Assembly (NCBI GenBank): GCA_903923345.1
Contig: CAIXXI010000353.1
Span: forward strand, 1 to 8,187
Source of the DNA: an uncultured Burkholderiales bacterium
Lineage (GTDB): Bacteria > Pseudomonadota > Gammaproteobacteria > Burkholderiales > Burkholderiaceae_E
Direction: 5' to 3'
DNA length: 8,187 bases
Part shown: in pieces, positions 1-6,249 of the stretch
Layout of the letters: every line of letters starts with the position of its first letter
How positions within the stretch are numbered: the first letter of the stretch is position 1
Notes under the pieces: generated by a model
The model's input: the letters and a program-made list of their open reading frames with translations, nothing else
Told to the model about the DNA's origin: nothing
The model's database searches: none
Position numbers and translations under genes: made by a program

Positions 1-889
1 GGATTTCGGGTGTCGGATTGGCCAGCGCCAGGATGAGGGGGCGCGGCGCCATCTTCGCAACCATGGCAGGTTTGAGCACGCCACCCGCAGACAGGCCAAG
101 AAAAATGTCAGCCCCGGCGATGACATCATCGAGCACGCGGGCATCGGTCGGCTGGGCAAAGCGCGCCTTTTCTTCATCCATCAGGACCGGGCGGCCCTCC
201 CACACCACGCCTTCGATGTCGGTGACCCAAATCTGTTCGCGCCTGAATCCGAGATCGAGCAGCAGATCGAGACAGGCCAGCGCGGCCGCACCGGCACCGC
301 TGACCACCAGTTTGCAATCGGAGATCGCCTTGCCCACCACTTCGAGGCCGTTGAGGATGGCGGCCGCCACAACGACGGCCGTGCCATGCTGGTCGTCGTG
401 AAAGACCGGTATCCGCATCCGCTTGCGCAGGGCCCTCTCGACATGGAAGCACTCAGGTGCCTTGATGTCCTCGAGGTTGATGCCGCCAAAGGTCGGCTCC
501 AATGCAGCGATGATTTCGACGAGTTTGTCCGGATCGGTCTGATCGATTTCGATATCGAATACATCGATCCCGGCGAACTTCTTGAACAACACGCCCTTGC
601 CTTCCATCACGGGCTTTGCGGCCAGCGGGCCGATCGCACCCAGGCCGAGCACCGCGGTGCCGTTGGTGATGACTGCCACCAGATTGCCGCGTGCGGTGTA
701 GCGAAAGGCGGCCGCCGGATCCTCGACAATCATCTCGCAGGCAGCCGCCACGCCGGGTGAGTAGGCCAGCGCCAGATCGCGCTGGTTGGTCAGTTGCTTG
801 GTCGGTGTGACCGAGATTTTTCCGGGCTGACCCTGCTCGTGATATTCGAGTGCGGCTCGGCGCAAGTCGGGATTCATTGGTTGAGGCAT
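1..889 (-). CDS. NADP-dependent malic enzyme, N-terminal part (gene continues beyond left edge)
   Basis: The product would oxidatively decarboxylate malate to pyruvate, making NADPH in the cytoplasm. An uninterrupted frame of 296 residues reads off the left edge. Seen: the family's N-terminal block VTPTKQLTNQRDLALAYSPG (residues 28-46) with the likely catalytic Tyr43; GPLAAKPVMEGKGVLFKKF (87-105) with the likely catalytic Lys98; FGGINLEDIKAPECF (134-148) with metal-binding Glu140/Asp141; PVFHDDQHGTA (161-171) with a further acidic metal ligand; and a Rossmann turn VVSGAGAAALA (195-205). The pattern is that of bacterial MaeB-type enzymes. Whether the usual C-terminal phosphotransacetylase-like domain (about 750-770 residues in total) is present lies outside the window. 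Start: ATG at 889 reads MPQPMNPDLRR; the in-frame ATG at 877 (MNPDLRR) is an alternative. Neither has a strong ribosome binding site, though GCGAG lies just upstream of 889. It is divergent from the kinase-like gene at 1011. The NADP preference is assumed from the family, not read from a residue. Confidence 0.95.
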   Translation of the reverse strand, partial: MPQPMNPDLRRAALEYHEQGQPGKISVTPTKQLTNQRDLALAYSPGVAAACEMIVEDPAAAFRYTARGNLVAVITNGTAVLGLGAIGPLAAKPVMEGKGVLFKKFAGIDVFDIEIDQTDPDKLVEIIAALEPTFGGINLEDIKAPECFHVERALRKRMRIPVFHDDQHGTAVVVAAAILNGLEVVGKAISDCKLVVSGAGAAALACLDLLLDLGFRREQIWVTDIEGVVWEGRPVLMDEEKARFAQPTDARVLDDVIAGADIFLGLSAGGVLKPAMVAKMAPRPLILALANPTPEI

Positions 890-922
890 GACTGGACGCT
901 CGCAGGATTCGGCGGAACATGG

Positions 923-949
923 ATTATGAACCGCCCGGATCGACACCAA
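923..949 (-). promoter_or_regulatory. Candidate promoter for the malic enzyme gene
   Basis: On the minus strand the hexamer CATAAT (923-928) matches five of six bases of the sigma-70 -10 box. TTGGTG (944-949) is a partial -35 box, with a 15-base spacer, shorter than the ideal 17. Transcription would begin near 916 and give a leader of about 27 bases before the ATG at 889. The placement is sensible, but the match is weak and was found by eye only. Confidence 0.3.
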
Positions 950-1010
950 GCGAGGCCACACGCACAGCATGGATTCCCGAACAGCCGCGCAGCAAGGGTA
1001 AGCTACCCCC

Positions 1011-2321
1011 ATGAAGCAACGGACCGAACCGCCCTCCTCGCACACCAAACCCGACGATCAGACGCCGCGCCCAGCCGGGCCTGATTCTGCACCGGCTGTC
1101 GATGGGAAAGCATTAGACGCTGCGGATCTCGCTGCGCAACTCGAGGTAGAGCGGGCTGCACGCCAGGCTGCTGAAGCCGCCCGCGATGAAGCGCAGGTCG
1201 AAAACCAGTACAAGTCCGAATTCGTCGCGCTGCTCAGCCGTGAGATTCGCACGCCCCTGAACGGTGTGCTCGGGATGATCGAACTGCTGCAGACCACTCG
1301 ACTGGATGCCGAGCAGCGCGAATTCGTCGCCACCCTGAGCCTCTCGGCCCAGTCGCTGGTCGGGGTCGTGAATGATGTCATTCACTTCACCACGGTCGAC
1401 GGCGCAGGCCAGGACCTGGAGGTCAACCCGTTTTCGGCCGCCCGACTCGCTGAGGAAGCCGTCTCGCTGATGCGACCCATGGCCGAGCAAAAAGGCCTGA
1501 GGATGCTGCTGTGGGTGGGTCGGATGCCCAAGCGGGTGACCGGCAATCCGACACGGATGCAGCAGATCCTGGTGCACCTGCTGTCGGATGCGATCAAACT
1601 CACCGAGCGAGGCGAGGTGCGCCTCGACCTCAGCGCCTCAGCGCTCGAGGCGGGCCGCTGGCGGCTGACCTGGACCGTTTCGGACACTGGCATTGGCATC
1701 GACAGTTCGAATCTGCAGAACCTGCGTGCAGCGATCCAGAAGACCCCCAACAGCGAACCGCCCGGCACCAATGCCCTGGGACTGGCACTGCCGATTGCCG
1801 CGCGGCTGGTGCATCAGCTGGCTGGCACCCTGTCGGTCGAGAGCGAGCCGGGCGTGGGCAGTCGCATCGCATTCTCGATCGTCCTCGATGAACCCGCCGA
1901 TCGTGTGGCCAGCCGGCCCGAAATCTCGACCAGACCGGTGGTGCTCGATCAGCTGCGGGTGCTGGTGGCCGAGGACAATCCAGTCAGCCAGACGCTGGCC
2001 CTGGCTGTACTCGGGCGCTTCGGCATCCAGGCCGTGCTGGCCCGCGATGGCCAGGAAGCGGTTTCGATCGCGAGCCAGCAGCCCTTTGACATCGTGCTGA
2101 TGGACGTGCGCATGCCGAAACTCGATGGCCTTGAGGCCACCCAGGCGATTCGCGCCCTGCCCGCCCACCATCCTCAGCCCTGGATCATCGCGGTGACTGC
2201 GAATGCCTTCGACCAGGACCGCCAGCAATGTCTGAATGCCGGCATGAACGACTTTCTGGCCAAGCCGTTCAATCAGACTTCGCTGCGCGACGCCCTGATG
2301 AACGCCCGGCTGCCGGCCTGA
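1011..2321 (+). CDS. Soluble hybrid histidine-kinase-like protein with degenerate kinase core and intact receiver domain
   Basis: This 436-residue protein has no transmembrane segment and no recognisable sensor domain. Order: a Pro/Asp-rich disordered N-terminus (1-33); an Ala/Glu/Arg-rich coiled coil (about 36-66); a HisKA-like dimerisation helix pair (about 66-130); a HATPase-like domain (about 140-293); and a receiver domain (about 315-432). The H-box reads SREIRTPLNG, so Arg77 (codon CGT, 1239-1241) sits where the phospho-accepting His belongs; the following Glu78 and Thr81 are kept. The N-box reads VHLLSDAIKLT, with His189 and Asp193 in place of the two usual Asn. DTGIGI (225-230) is intact. 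No F-box is seen, and the G2 region is GTNALGLAL (252-260) instead of GTGLGLAI. The receiver looks functional: Glu321/Asp322, phospho-acceptor Asp365 (LMDVRMPKLDG), Thr396 and Lys418 (AKPF). The frame is unbroken, so this is not an obvious pseudogene. A possible ribosome binding site AAGGG (994-998) lies 12 bases before the ATG. Autokinase activity is doubtful; it may be a scaffold, a phosphatase or a phosphate sink. Its partners are unknown. Confidence 0.9.
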   Translation: MKQRTEPPSSHTKPDDQTPRPAGPDSAPAVDGKALDAADLAAQLEVERAARQAAEAARDEAQVENQYKSEFVALLSREIRTPLNGVLGMIELLQTTRLDAEQREFVATLSLSAQSLVGVVNDVIHFTTVDGAGQDLEVNPFSAARLAEEAVSLMRPMAEQKGLRMLLWVGRMPKRVTGNPTRMQQILVHLLSDAIKLTERGEVRLDLSASALEAGRWRLTWTVSDTGIGIDSSNLQNLRAAIQKTPNSEPPGTNALGLALPIAARLVHQLAGTLSVESEPGVGSRIAFSIVLDEPADRVASRPEISTRPVVLDQLRVLVAEDNPVSQTLALAVLGRFGIQAVLARDGQEAVSIASQQPFDIVLMDVRMPKLDGLEATQAIRALPAHHPQPWIIAVTANAFDQDRQQCLNAGMNDFLAKPFNQTSLRDALMNARLPA

Positions 2322-2354
2322 GGCACAGCGCTCTCGGTATCCACTCAGGCCAGC
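2312..2354. terminator. Inverted repeat across both stop codons of convergent genes; possible bidirectional terminator
   Basis: GGCCTGAG (2315-2322) and CTCAGGCC (2344-2351) are perfect 8-base inverted copies. With one mismatch the stem extends to 2312-2354, with a loop of 21 bases. Each arm contains the TGA stop of one of the two converging genes (2319-2321 plus, 2345-2347 minus). The 23-base gap holds nothing else. No run of T follows on either side, so it is not a classical intrinsic terminator. It could act with Rho, or only protect the 3' ends. Confidence 0.35.
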
Positions 2355-5300
2355 GCACGCTCCAGCACCCGGGCCACGTGCAGTGCTTCGCGTGATGCGC
2401 CATCCGCGATCTGATGCCGGCAACTCGTCCCGTCCGCCACGATGAGCGTATCCGGCTGGCTGCTGCGAATCGCAGGCAGCAAGGCGGCTTCGGCCATGCG
2501 CATCGAGACCGCTTCATGCTGGGCTGAATAGCCGAAGCTGCCGGCCATGCCGCAGCAACCCGACTCGATCGGCTGCACCGTCAAGCCGGGAATGAGCCGC
2601 AGCACGGACAGGGTTGGCGTGAAGGCGTCGAAGGCCTTCTGGTGGCAATGCCCGTGCACCATGACGCGCGATTCGGGCAGCGCCTTGAGCTTCAGCTTGA
2701 GCCGCCCCGCCACCTGCTCGGCGACCAGAAACTCCTCCAGCAGCATCGCCCGACCGGCCAGGATTGCGGCTGCGCCAGGTTCACCGATCGCCGCATCGAG
2801 ACGCAGCGCGAGAAACTCGTCACGCAAGGTCAGCAGGCAGGACGGCTCCAGACCGACGATCGCCACGCCGCGCCGCGCAAACGGCAAGAGCGCCTGCAGG
2901 GTCCGAAGCGCTTCGGCGCGCGCTTGATCGACCAAGCCCGCAGCCAGATAGGTTCGACCGCAGCACAAGGCGCGCTCGCCCGGCGCAATACCGCTCTCGG
3001 GTGCACCGGCGACATGCACGGTGTAGCCGGCAGCCTTCAGCACCTTGAGGGCCGCACGGGCGTTGTCGGGTTCGAGATGCTCATCGAAGGTATCGACCCA
3101 CAACACCACTTCGCCGGCTGCCGCCGCGCCGCCTGAAGCCTGCGCACCCAGCGTGCGCAAAAACCCGTCCGCGCGAAACCGGGGCAGGCTGCGGGTTTCG
3201 CTCAGGCCGAGACGCCGCTTGATCAGTCTGCCCAGCCCCGGCATGGACTCCGGCAGATTGGCCAGCCAGGGCCAGCGCGCAGCCCAAGGCGCCCAGCGTG
3301 GCATCTGCGCGATCAGGCGGTCCTTGAGCGACAGGCCATGGCGGGCCTGCCAGTGATGGAGGAACTCGGTTTTCATGCGGGCCATGTCGACGCCGGTGGG
3401 GCATTCGCGCTTGCAGCCCTTGCACTGCACGCACAGGTCCATCGCCTCGCGCACCGCATCGCTGGCCAGGCCGTCGGGGCCGAGCTGGCCCGTCACGGCC
3501 AGGCGCAGGGTATTGGCTCGGCCTCGGGTCAGGTGCTGCTCATCGAGTGTGGCCCGGTACGACGGACACATCGTGCCGGCATCGAACTTGCGGCAATGGC
3601 CGTTGTTGTTGCACATCTCGATGGCCTTGGAAAAGCCCTCGGCAGGATCTCCCCCGGTGCCAGGCGCCGACAGCGCCACGCCATTGCCTTCGAGTGTGTA
3701 GCCCTCACGTTGAGCGCCCGCGCGCGAAGCATCGCTCGAGCGGTTCCAGTCGGACCAGTCCAGTGCGGTGGCGAGCGGCTGCACGGTGTAGCCGGGTGCA
3801 AACCGGAACAGGCTCTCATCGTCCATGCGGGACGGGCGAACGATCTTGCCTGGATTGAGGCGATTGTTCGGATCGAACAGCCCCTTGATGTCTTCAAAGG
3901 CACGCGTGAGCCTCGGCCCGAACTGCCAGGCGACCCATTCACTGCGCACCAGTCCGTCGCCATGCTCGCCCGAGAAGGCGCCCTTGTACTGGCGCACCAG
4001 CGCTGCCGCCTCCTGCGCAATCGCACGCATCTTGACGGCATCGCCACGGCGCATGTCGAGGATCGGGCGCACATGCAGGGTGCCGACCGAAGCATGGGCA
4101 TACCAGGTGCCCTGTGTGCCGTGACGGTGAAACACCTCGGTGAGGCGATCGGTGTATTCGGCCAGATGCTCAAGGGGCACCGCGCAATCCTCGATGAAGG
4201 AGACCGGCTTGCCGTCGCCCTTCATCGACATCATGATGTTCAGACCCGCCTTGCGCACCTCCCAGAGGGCCTTCTGACGGGCCTCGTCGGCCAGATCGAT
4301 GACACTTCCAGGCAGACCGAGGTCGGCCATCAGCTCGTGCAAACGCGCAAGCTTGTGCAACTGAAGCTCGCGGGATTCTCCGGCGAACTCCACCAGCAAC
4401 ACGGCCTGCGGCTCGCCCACCAGCGCTGAATCGATCACCGGGCGAAAGGCCGGGTTGGAGCGCGACAACTCGATCATCGTGCGGTCGACGAGCTCGACCG
4501 CCACCGGGCCGAGTTCGACGATATGCCGGGTGAGCGCCATCGACTGATGAAAGCTCGGAAACGACACCACGCCCAGCACTTTGGCACCGGGCAGCGGCGA
4601 GAGCTTGAGGCGGATGCGGCGCGTCCAGGCCAGCGTGCCTTCGGAACCGACCAGCAGCTGCGCCAGATTCAGCGAGCCATCCTGGGTATACGGACGCTCG
4701 GAGCGCGGCTCGAAGACATCGAGGTTGTAGCCGCCCACCCGGCGCATCACCGTGGGCCAGACGCGGCGGATTTCCTCACGCTCACGATCGGCGATCGCAT
4801 GCAGGCCGCTGACGATGTCGCGCACCCGGCCCTGGCTCAAGGACATGTCGCCACCCGAGCCGTCACCCCGCGTGAAGGTGCCCCAGTAGGCCTGCGTACC
4901 GTCGTCGTGGATCGCATCGATGCCAGCCACGTTGTGGACCATGTTGCCGTAGGCAATCGAGCGGGAACCGCAGGAATTGTTGCCGGCCATGCCGCCGATC
5001 GTGGCCTGCGCGGAAGTGGACACATCAACCGGGAACCACAGCCCGTGCGGCTTCAGGAACGCATTGAGGCGATCAAGCACCATGCCGGGCTGGACGGTGA
5101 TGGTCGCATTCTCAGGATCGCGGCGAGCCTGCTCGGCATCAAACTCGACCACCTGATTGAGCCACTTGGAATGATCGATGACCAGCGCCTCACCGACCGT
5201 CTGGCCACACTGCGAGGTGCCGCCGCCACGCGGCAAGACCGGCACTTTCAGATCGCGGGCCACATCCAGGGCAATCGCCAGATCGGCTTCGGTCTTTGGC

Positions 5301-5485
5301 ACGGCAACGCCGATGGGTTGGATCTGGTAGATCGAGGCATCGGTCGAGTAACGCCCGCGCGATGCGGCATCGAAGAAGAGATCTCCCTGCATTTCGCGCT
5401 GCAGGCGCAAGGACAGGTCGCTGCGGGCCAGCCGCGGCGACAAAAAAACGCGGCGGGTATTGAGCGATTCATCACGGGCATTCAT
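2345..5485 (-). CDS. FAD-linked oxidase fused to Fe-S/CCG module; D-2-hydroxyacid dehydrogenase of the YdiJ type
   Basis: This 1046-residue flavoprotein probably oxidises a D-2-hydroxyacid (D-lactate, D-2-hydroxyglutarate, glycolate or similar) to the 2-oxoacid and passes electrons through Fe-S centres to the quinone pool. FAD-binding half: PRGGGTSQCGQTV (85-97), GGMAGNNSCGSRSIAYGN (164-181) and LLVGSEGTLAW (277-287). FAD-oxidase C-terminal half: HASVGTLH (464-471) and SGEHGDGLVRSEW (505-517); His464, His471, Glu507 and His508 match the spacing of the metal/substrate site known in D-2-hydroxyglutarate dehydrogenases. Fe-S part: Cys625-x5-Cys631, Cys640-Pro, then Cys685, Cys688, Cys691, Cys695-Pro. 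CCG domain: CCGRTYLAAG (841-850), HGHCHQKAF (944-952) and CCGMAGSFGY (977-986). The length agrees with the roughly 1000-residue YdiJ-type fusions, which combine GlcD-like and GlcF-like parts. No signal peptide or membrane helix was seen, so it is probably cytoplasmic or peripheral at the inner membrane. The start ATG (5485-5483) overlaps the regulator's TGA, and AAGGA (5496-5492) lies 6 bases before it, implying co-transcription and coupled translation. The exact substrate is not determined. Confidence 0.93.
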   Translation of the reverse strand: MNARDESLNTRRVFLSPRLARSDLSLRLQREMQGDLFFDAASRGRYSTDASIYQIQPIGVAVPKTEADLAIALDVARDLKVPVLPRGGGTSQCGQTVGEALVIDHSKWLNQVVEFDAEQARRDPENATITVQPGMVLDRLNAFLKPHGLWFPVDVSTSAQATIGGMAGNNSCGSRSIAYGNMVHNVAGIDAIHDDGTQAYWGTFTRGDGSGGDMSLSQGRVRDIVSGLHAIADREREEIRRVWPTVMRRVGGYNLDVFEPRSERPYTQDGSLNLAQLLVGSEGTLAWTRRIRLKLSPLPGAKVLGVVSFPSFHQSMALTRHIVELGPVAVELVDRTMIELSRSNPAFRPVIDSALVGEPQAVLLVEFAGESRELQLHKLARLHELMADLGLPGSVIDLADEARQKALWEVRKAGLNIMMSMKGDGKPVSFIEDCAVPLEHLAEYTDRLTEVFHRHGTQGTWYAHASVGTLHVRPILDMRRGDAVKMRAIAQEAAALVRQYKGAFSGEHGDGLVRSEWVAWQFGPRLTRAFEDIKGLFDPNNRLNPGKIVRPSRMDDESLFRFAPGYTVQPLATALDWSDWNRSSDASRAGAQREGYTLEGNGVALSAPGTGGDPAEGFSKAIEMCNNNGHCRKFDAGTMCPSYRATLDEQHLTRGRANTLRLAVTGQLGPDGLASDAVREAMDLCVQCKGCKRECPTGVDMARMKTEFLHHWQARHGLSLKDRLIAQMPRWAPWAARWPWLANLPESMPGLGRLIKRRLGLSETRSLPRFRADGFLRTLGAQASGGAAAAGEVVLWVDTFDEHLEPDNARAALKVLKAAGYTVHVAGAPESGIAPGERALCCGRTYLAAGLVDQARAEALRTLQALLPFARRGVAIVGLEPSCLLTLRDEFLALRLDAAIGEPGAAAILAGRAMLLEEFLVAEQVAGRLKLKLKALPESRVMVHGHCHQKAFDAFTPTLSVLRLIPGLTVQPIESGCCGMAGSFGYSAQHEAVSMRMAEAALLPAIRSSQPDTLIVADGTSCRHQIADGASREALHVARVLERALA

Positions 5486-6171
5486 GGCAGATCCTTGAGC
5501 ACGGCTTCGCGCTTGCTGTCGAGATGGGCACGCAAAAGCGAACCGAGGCGGCGCGCGTCACGGCGCTCGAGCGCCTCGACCATCGCCTCGTGTTCGAGCA
5601 CTGCGGCATCCCATTTGTCGCGGTTCAGATTGGAGCGGAACCGCAAGGCTTGCAGTCGGGCGTTCAAACGCTCATGCACCGACTGCAATTCAGGATTTCG
5701 GGCACACCGGGCGAGCGCCGAGTGGATGTCGCGGTTGAGCCGGTAATAAGCCTGCAGGTCACGCCGGGCATGGGCACGCTTCATGTCGGCCTGCAAGCGG
5801 CGGATCGCGGTGATTTCTTCTTCGCTGGCGCGCCGGGCTGCCAGCTCACCGGCCATGCCTTCCAGGGTTCGCATCAGTTCGAATGCGTGCTCGACATCGC
5901 TTCTCGATAAGGACGCCACCACCGCACCCCGGTTGGGCAGCAACTCGATCACCCCCTCACCCGCCAGGGTTCGAAACGCTTCTCGCAGCGGCGTTCGCGA
6001 GACCCGCAACTGCTCGCACAGCACCCGTTCATTCAGGTGAGCGCCCGGCGCCAGCGTGCCATCGATGATCAGCTCACGCAGGCGATCCGCCACCGCCTCG
6101 TGCAGCACACGACGATCGACCGCTCCCACATCGGGGGGCGGTAACGGAGTCGGATCAAGGTCAAGTGGCAT
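5482..6171 (-). CDS. GntR-family transcriptional regulator, FadR/FCD subfamily
   Basis: This 229-residue DNA-binding regulator has an N-terminal winged helix-turn-helix (about 21-88), including VADRLRELIIDGTLAPGAHL (27-46), the recognition region LRVSRTPLREAFRTLAGEG (55-73) and the wing NRGAVVASLS (80-89). The all-helical FCD effector domain follows (about 93-225). His150 (in RLNRDIHSAL), His194 (LEHEAM) and His216 (LRAHLD) fall at the usual FCD metal-ligand positions, so the effector is probably a small carboxylate bound with a metal. The open frame continues upstream to 7596, but that part is antisense to the aminotransferase. The start ATG at 6171 gives the normal family length; a TTG six bases earlier, with GAG in front, is an alternative. 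The gene is divergent from the aminotransferase and overlaps the downstream dehydrogenase by four bases (ATGA). It probably controls both operons through sites in 6172-6249. Confidence 0.93.
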   Translation of the reverse strand: MPLDLDPTPLPPPDVGAVDRRVLHEAVADRLRELIIDGTLAPGAHLNERVLCEQLRVSRTPLREAFRTLAGEGVIELLPNRGAVVASLSRSDVEHAFELMRTLEGMAGELAARRASEEEITAIRRLQADMKRAHARRDLQAYYRLNRDIHSALARCARNPELQSVHERLNARLQALRFRSNLNRDKWDAAVLEHEAMVEALERRDARRLGSLLRAHLDSKREAVLKDLP

Positions 6172-6191
6172 GCGCAATGGACTCGGATGGG

Positions 6192-6235
6192 ATTGCGGGT
6201 TTGCCCGCCAACGCAATATCGCATATTGTATGCAA
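6192..6235. promoter_or_regulatory. Divergent operator/promoter region between regulator and aminotransferase genes
   Basis: Several symmetric elements crowd this 78-base gap. CAATAT-CGC-ATATTG (6214-6228) is a perfect 6-base inverted repeat. TTGTATGCAA (6226-6235) is an 8-of-10 palindrome resembling the TTGTATACAA-like sites bound by many FCD-type GntR proteins. GCGGG-TTTG-CCCGC (6195-6208) is another inverted repeat. ATTGCG (6192-6197) pairs with CGCAAT (6212-6217). A binding protein here would block both directions: plus-strand TTGCCC (6201-6206) and TATTGT (6224-6229), 17 bases apart, could be -35 and -10 boxes for the aminotransferase, and minus-strand TACAAT (6225-6230) is a five-of-six -10 box for the regulator gene. 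Which repeat is the operator is inference. Confidence 0.5.
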
Positions 6236-6243
6236 AAAAGGAG
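6235..6243 (+). promoter_or_regulatory. Strong ribosome binding site fixing the aminotransferase start
   Basis: AAAAAGGAG ends six bases before the ATG at 6250. This selects 6250 over the in-frame ATG at 6187, whose extra 21 residues are unlike the family and would overlap the operator region. Confidence 0.85.
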
Positions 6244-6249
6244 CATGCC

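Noticed and set aside
1638..2423. 261-residue minus-strand open frame opposite the kinase-like gene
   Set aside because: It is antisense to recognisable HATPase and receiver domains and has no family-like motif.
3338..4429. 363-residue plus-strand open frame
   Set aside because: It is the shadow of the dehydrogenase Fe-S and FAD-oxidase regions, with atypical composition and no domain.
4523..5746. 407-residue plus-strand open frame
   Set aside because: It lies antisense to the dehydrogenase and regulator. Its sequence is Arg/His/Gly-rich, as expected from the complement of GC-rich codons, with no family motif.
6187..6249. Earlier in-frame ATG for the aminotransferase
   Set aside because: There is no ribosome binding site, it would overlap the operator region, and the 21 extra residues are not family-like; 6250 has a strong AAGGAG.
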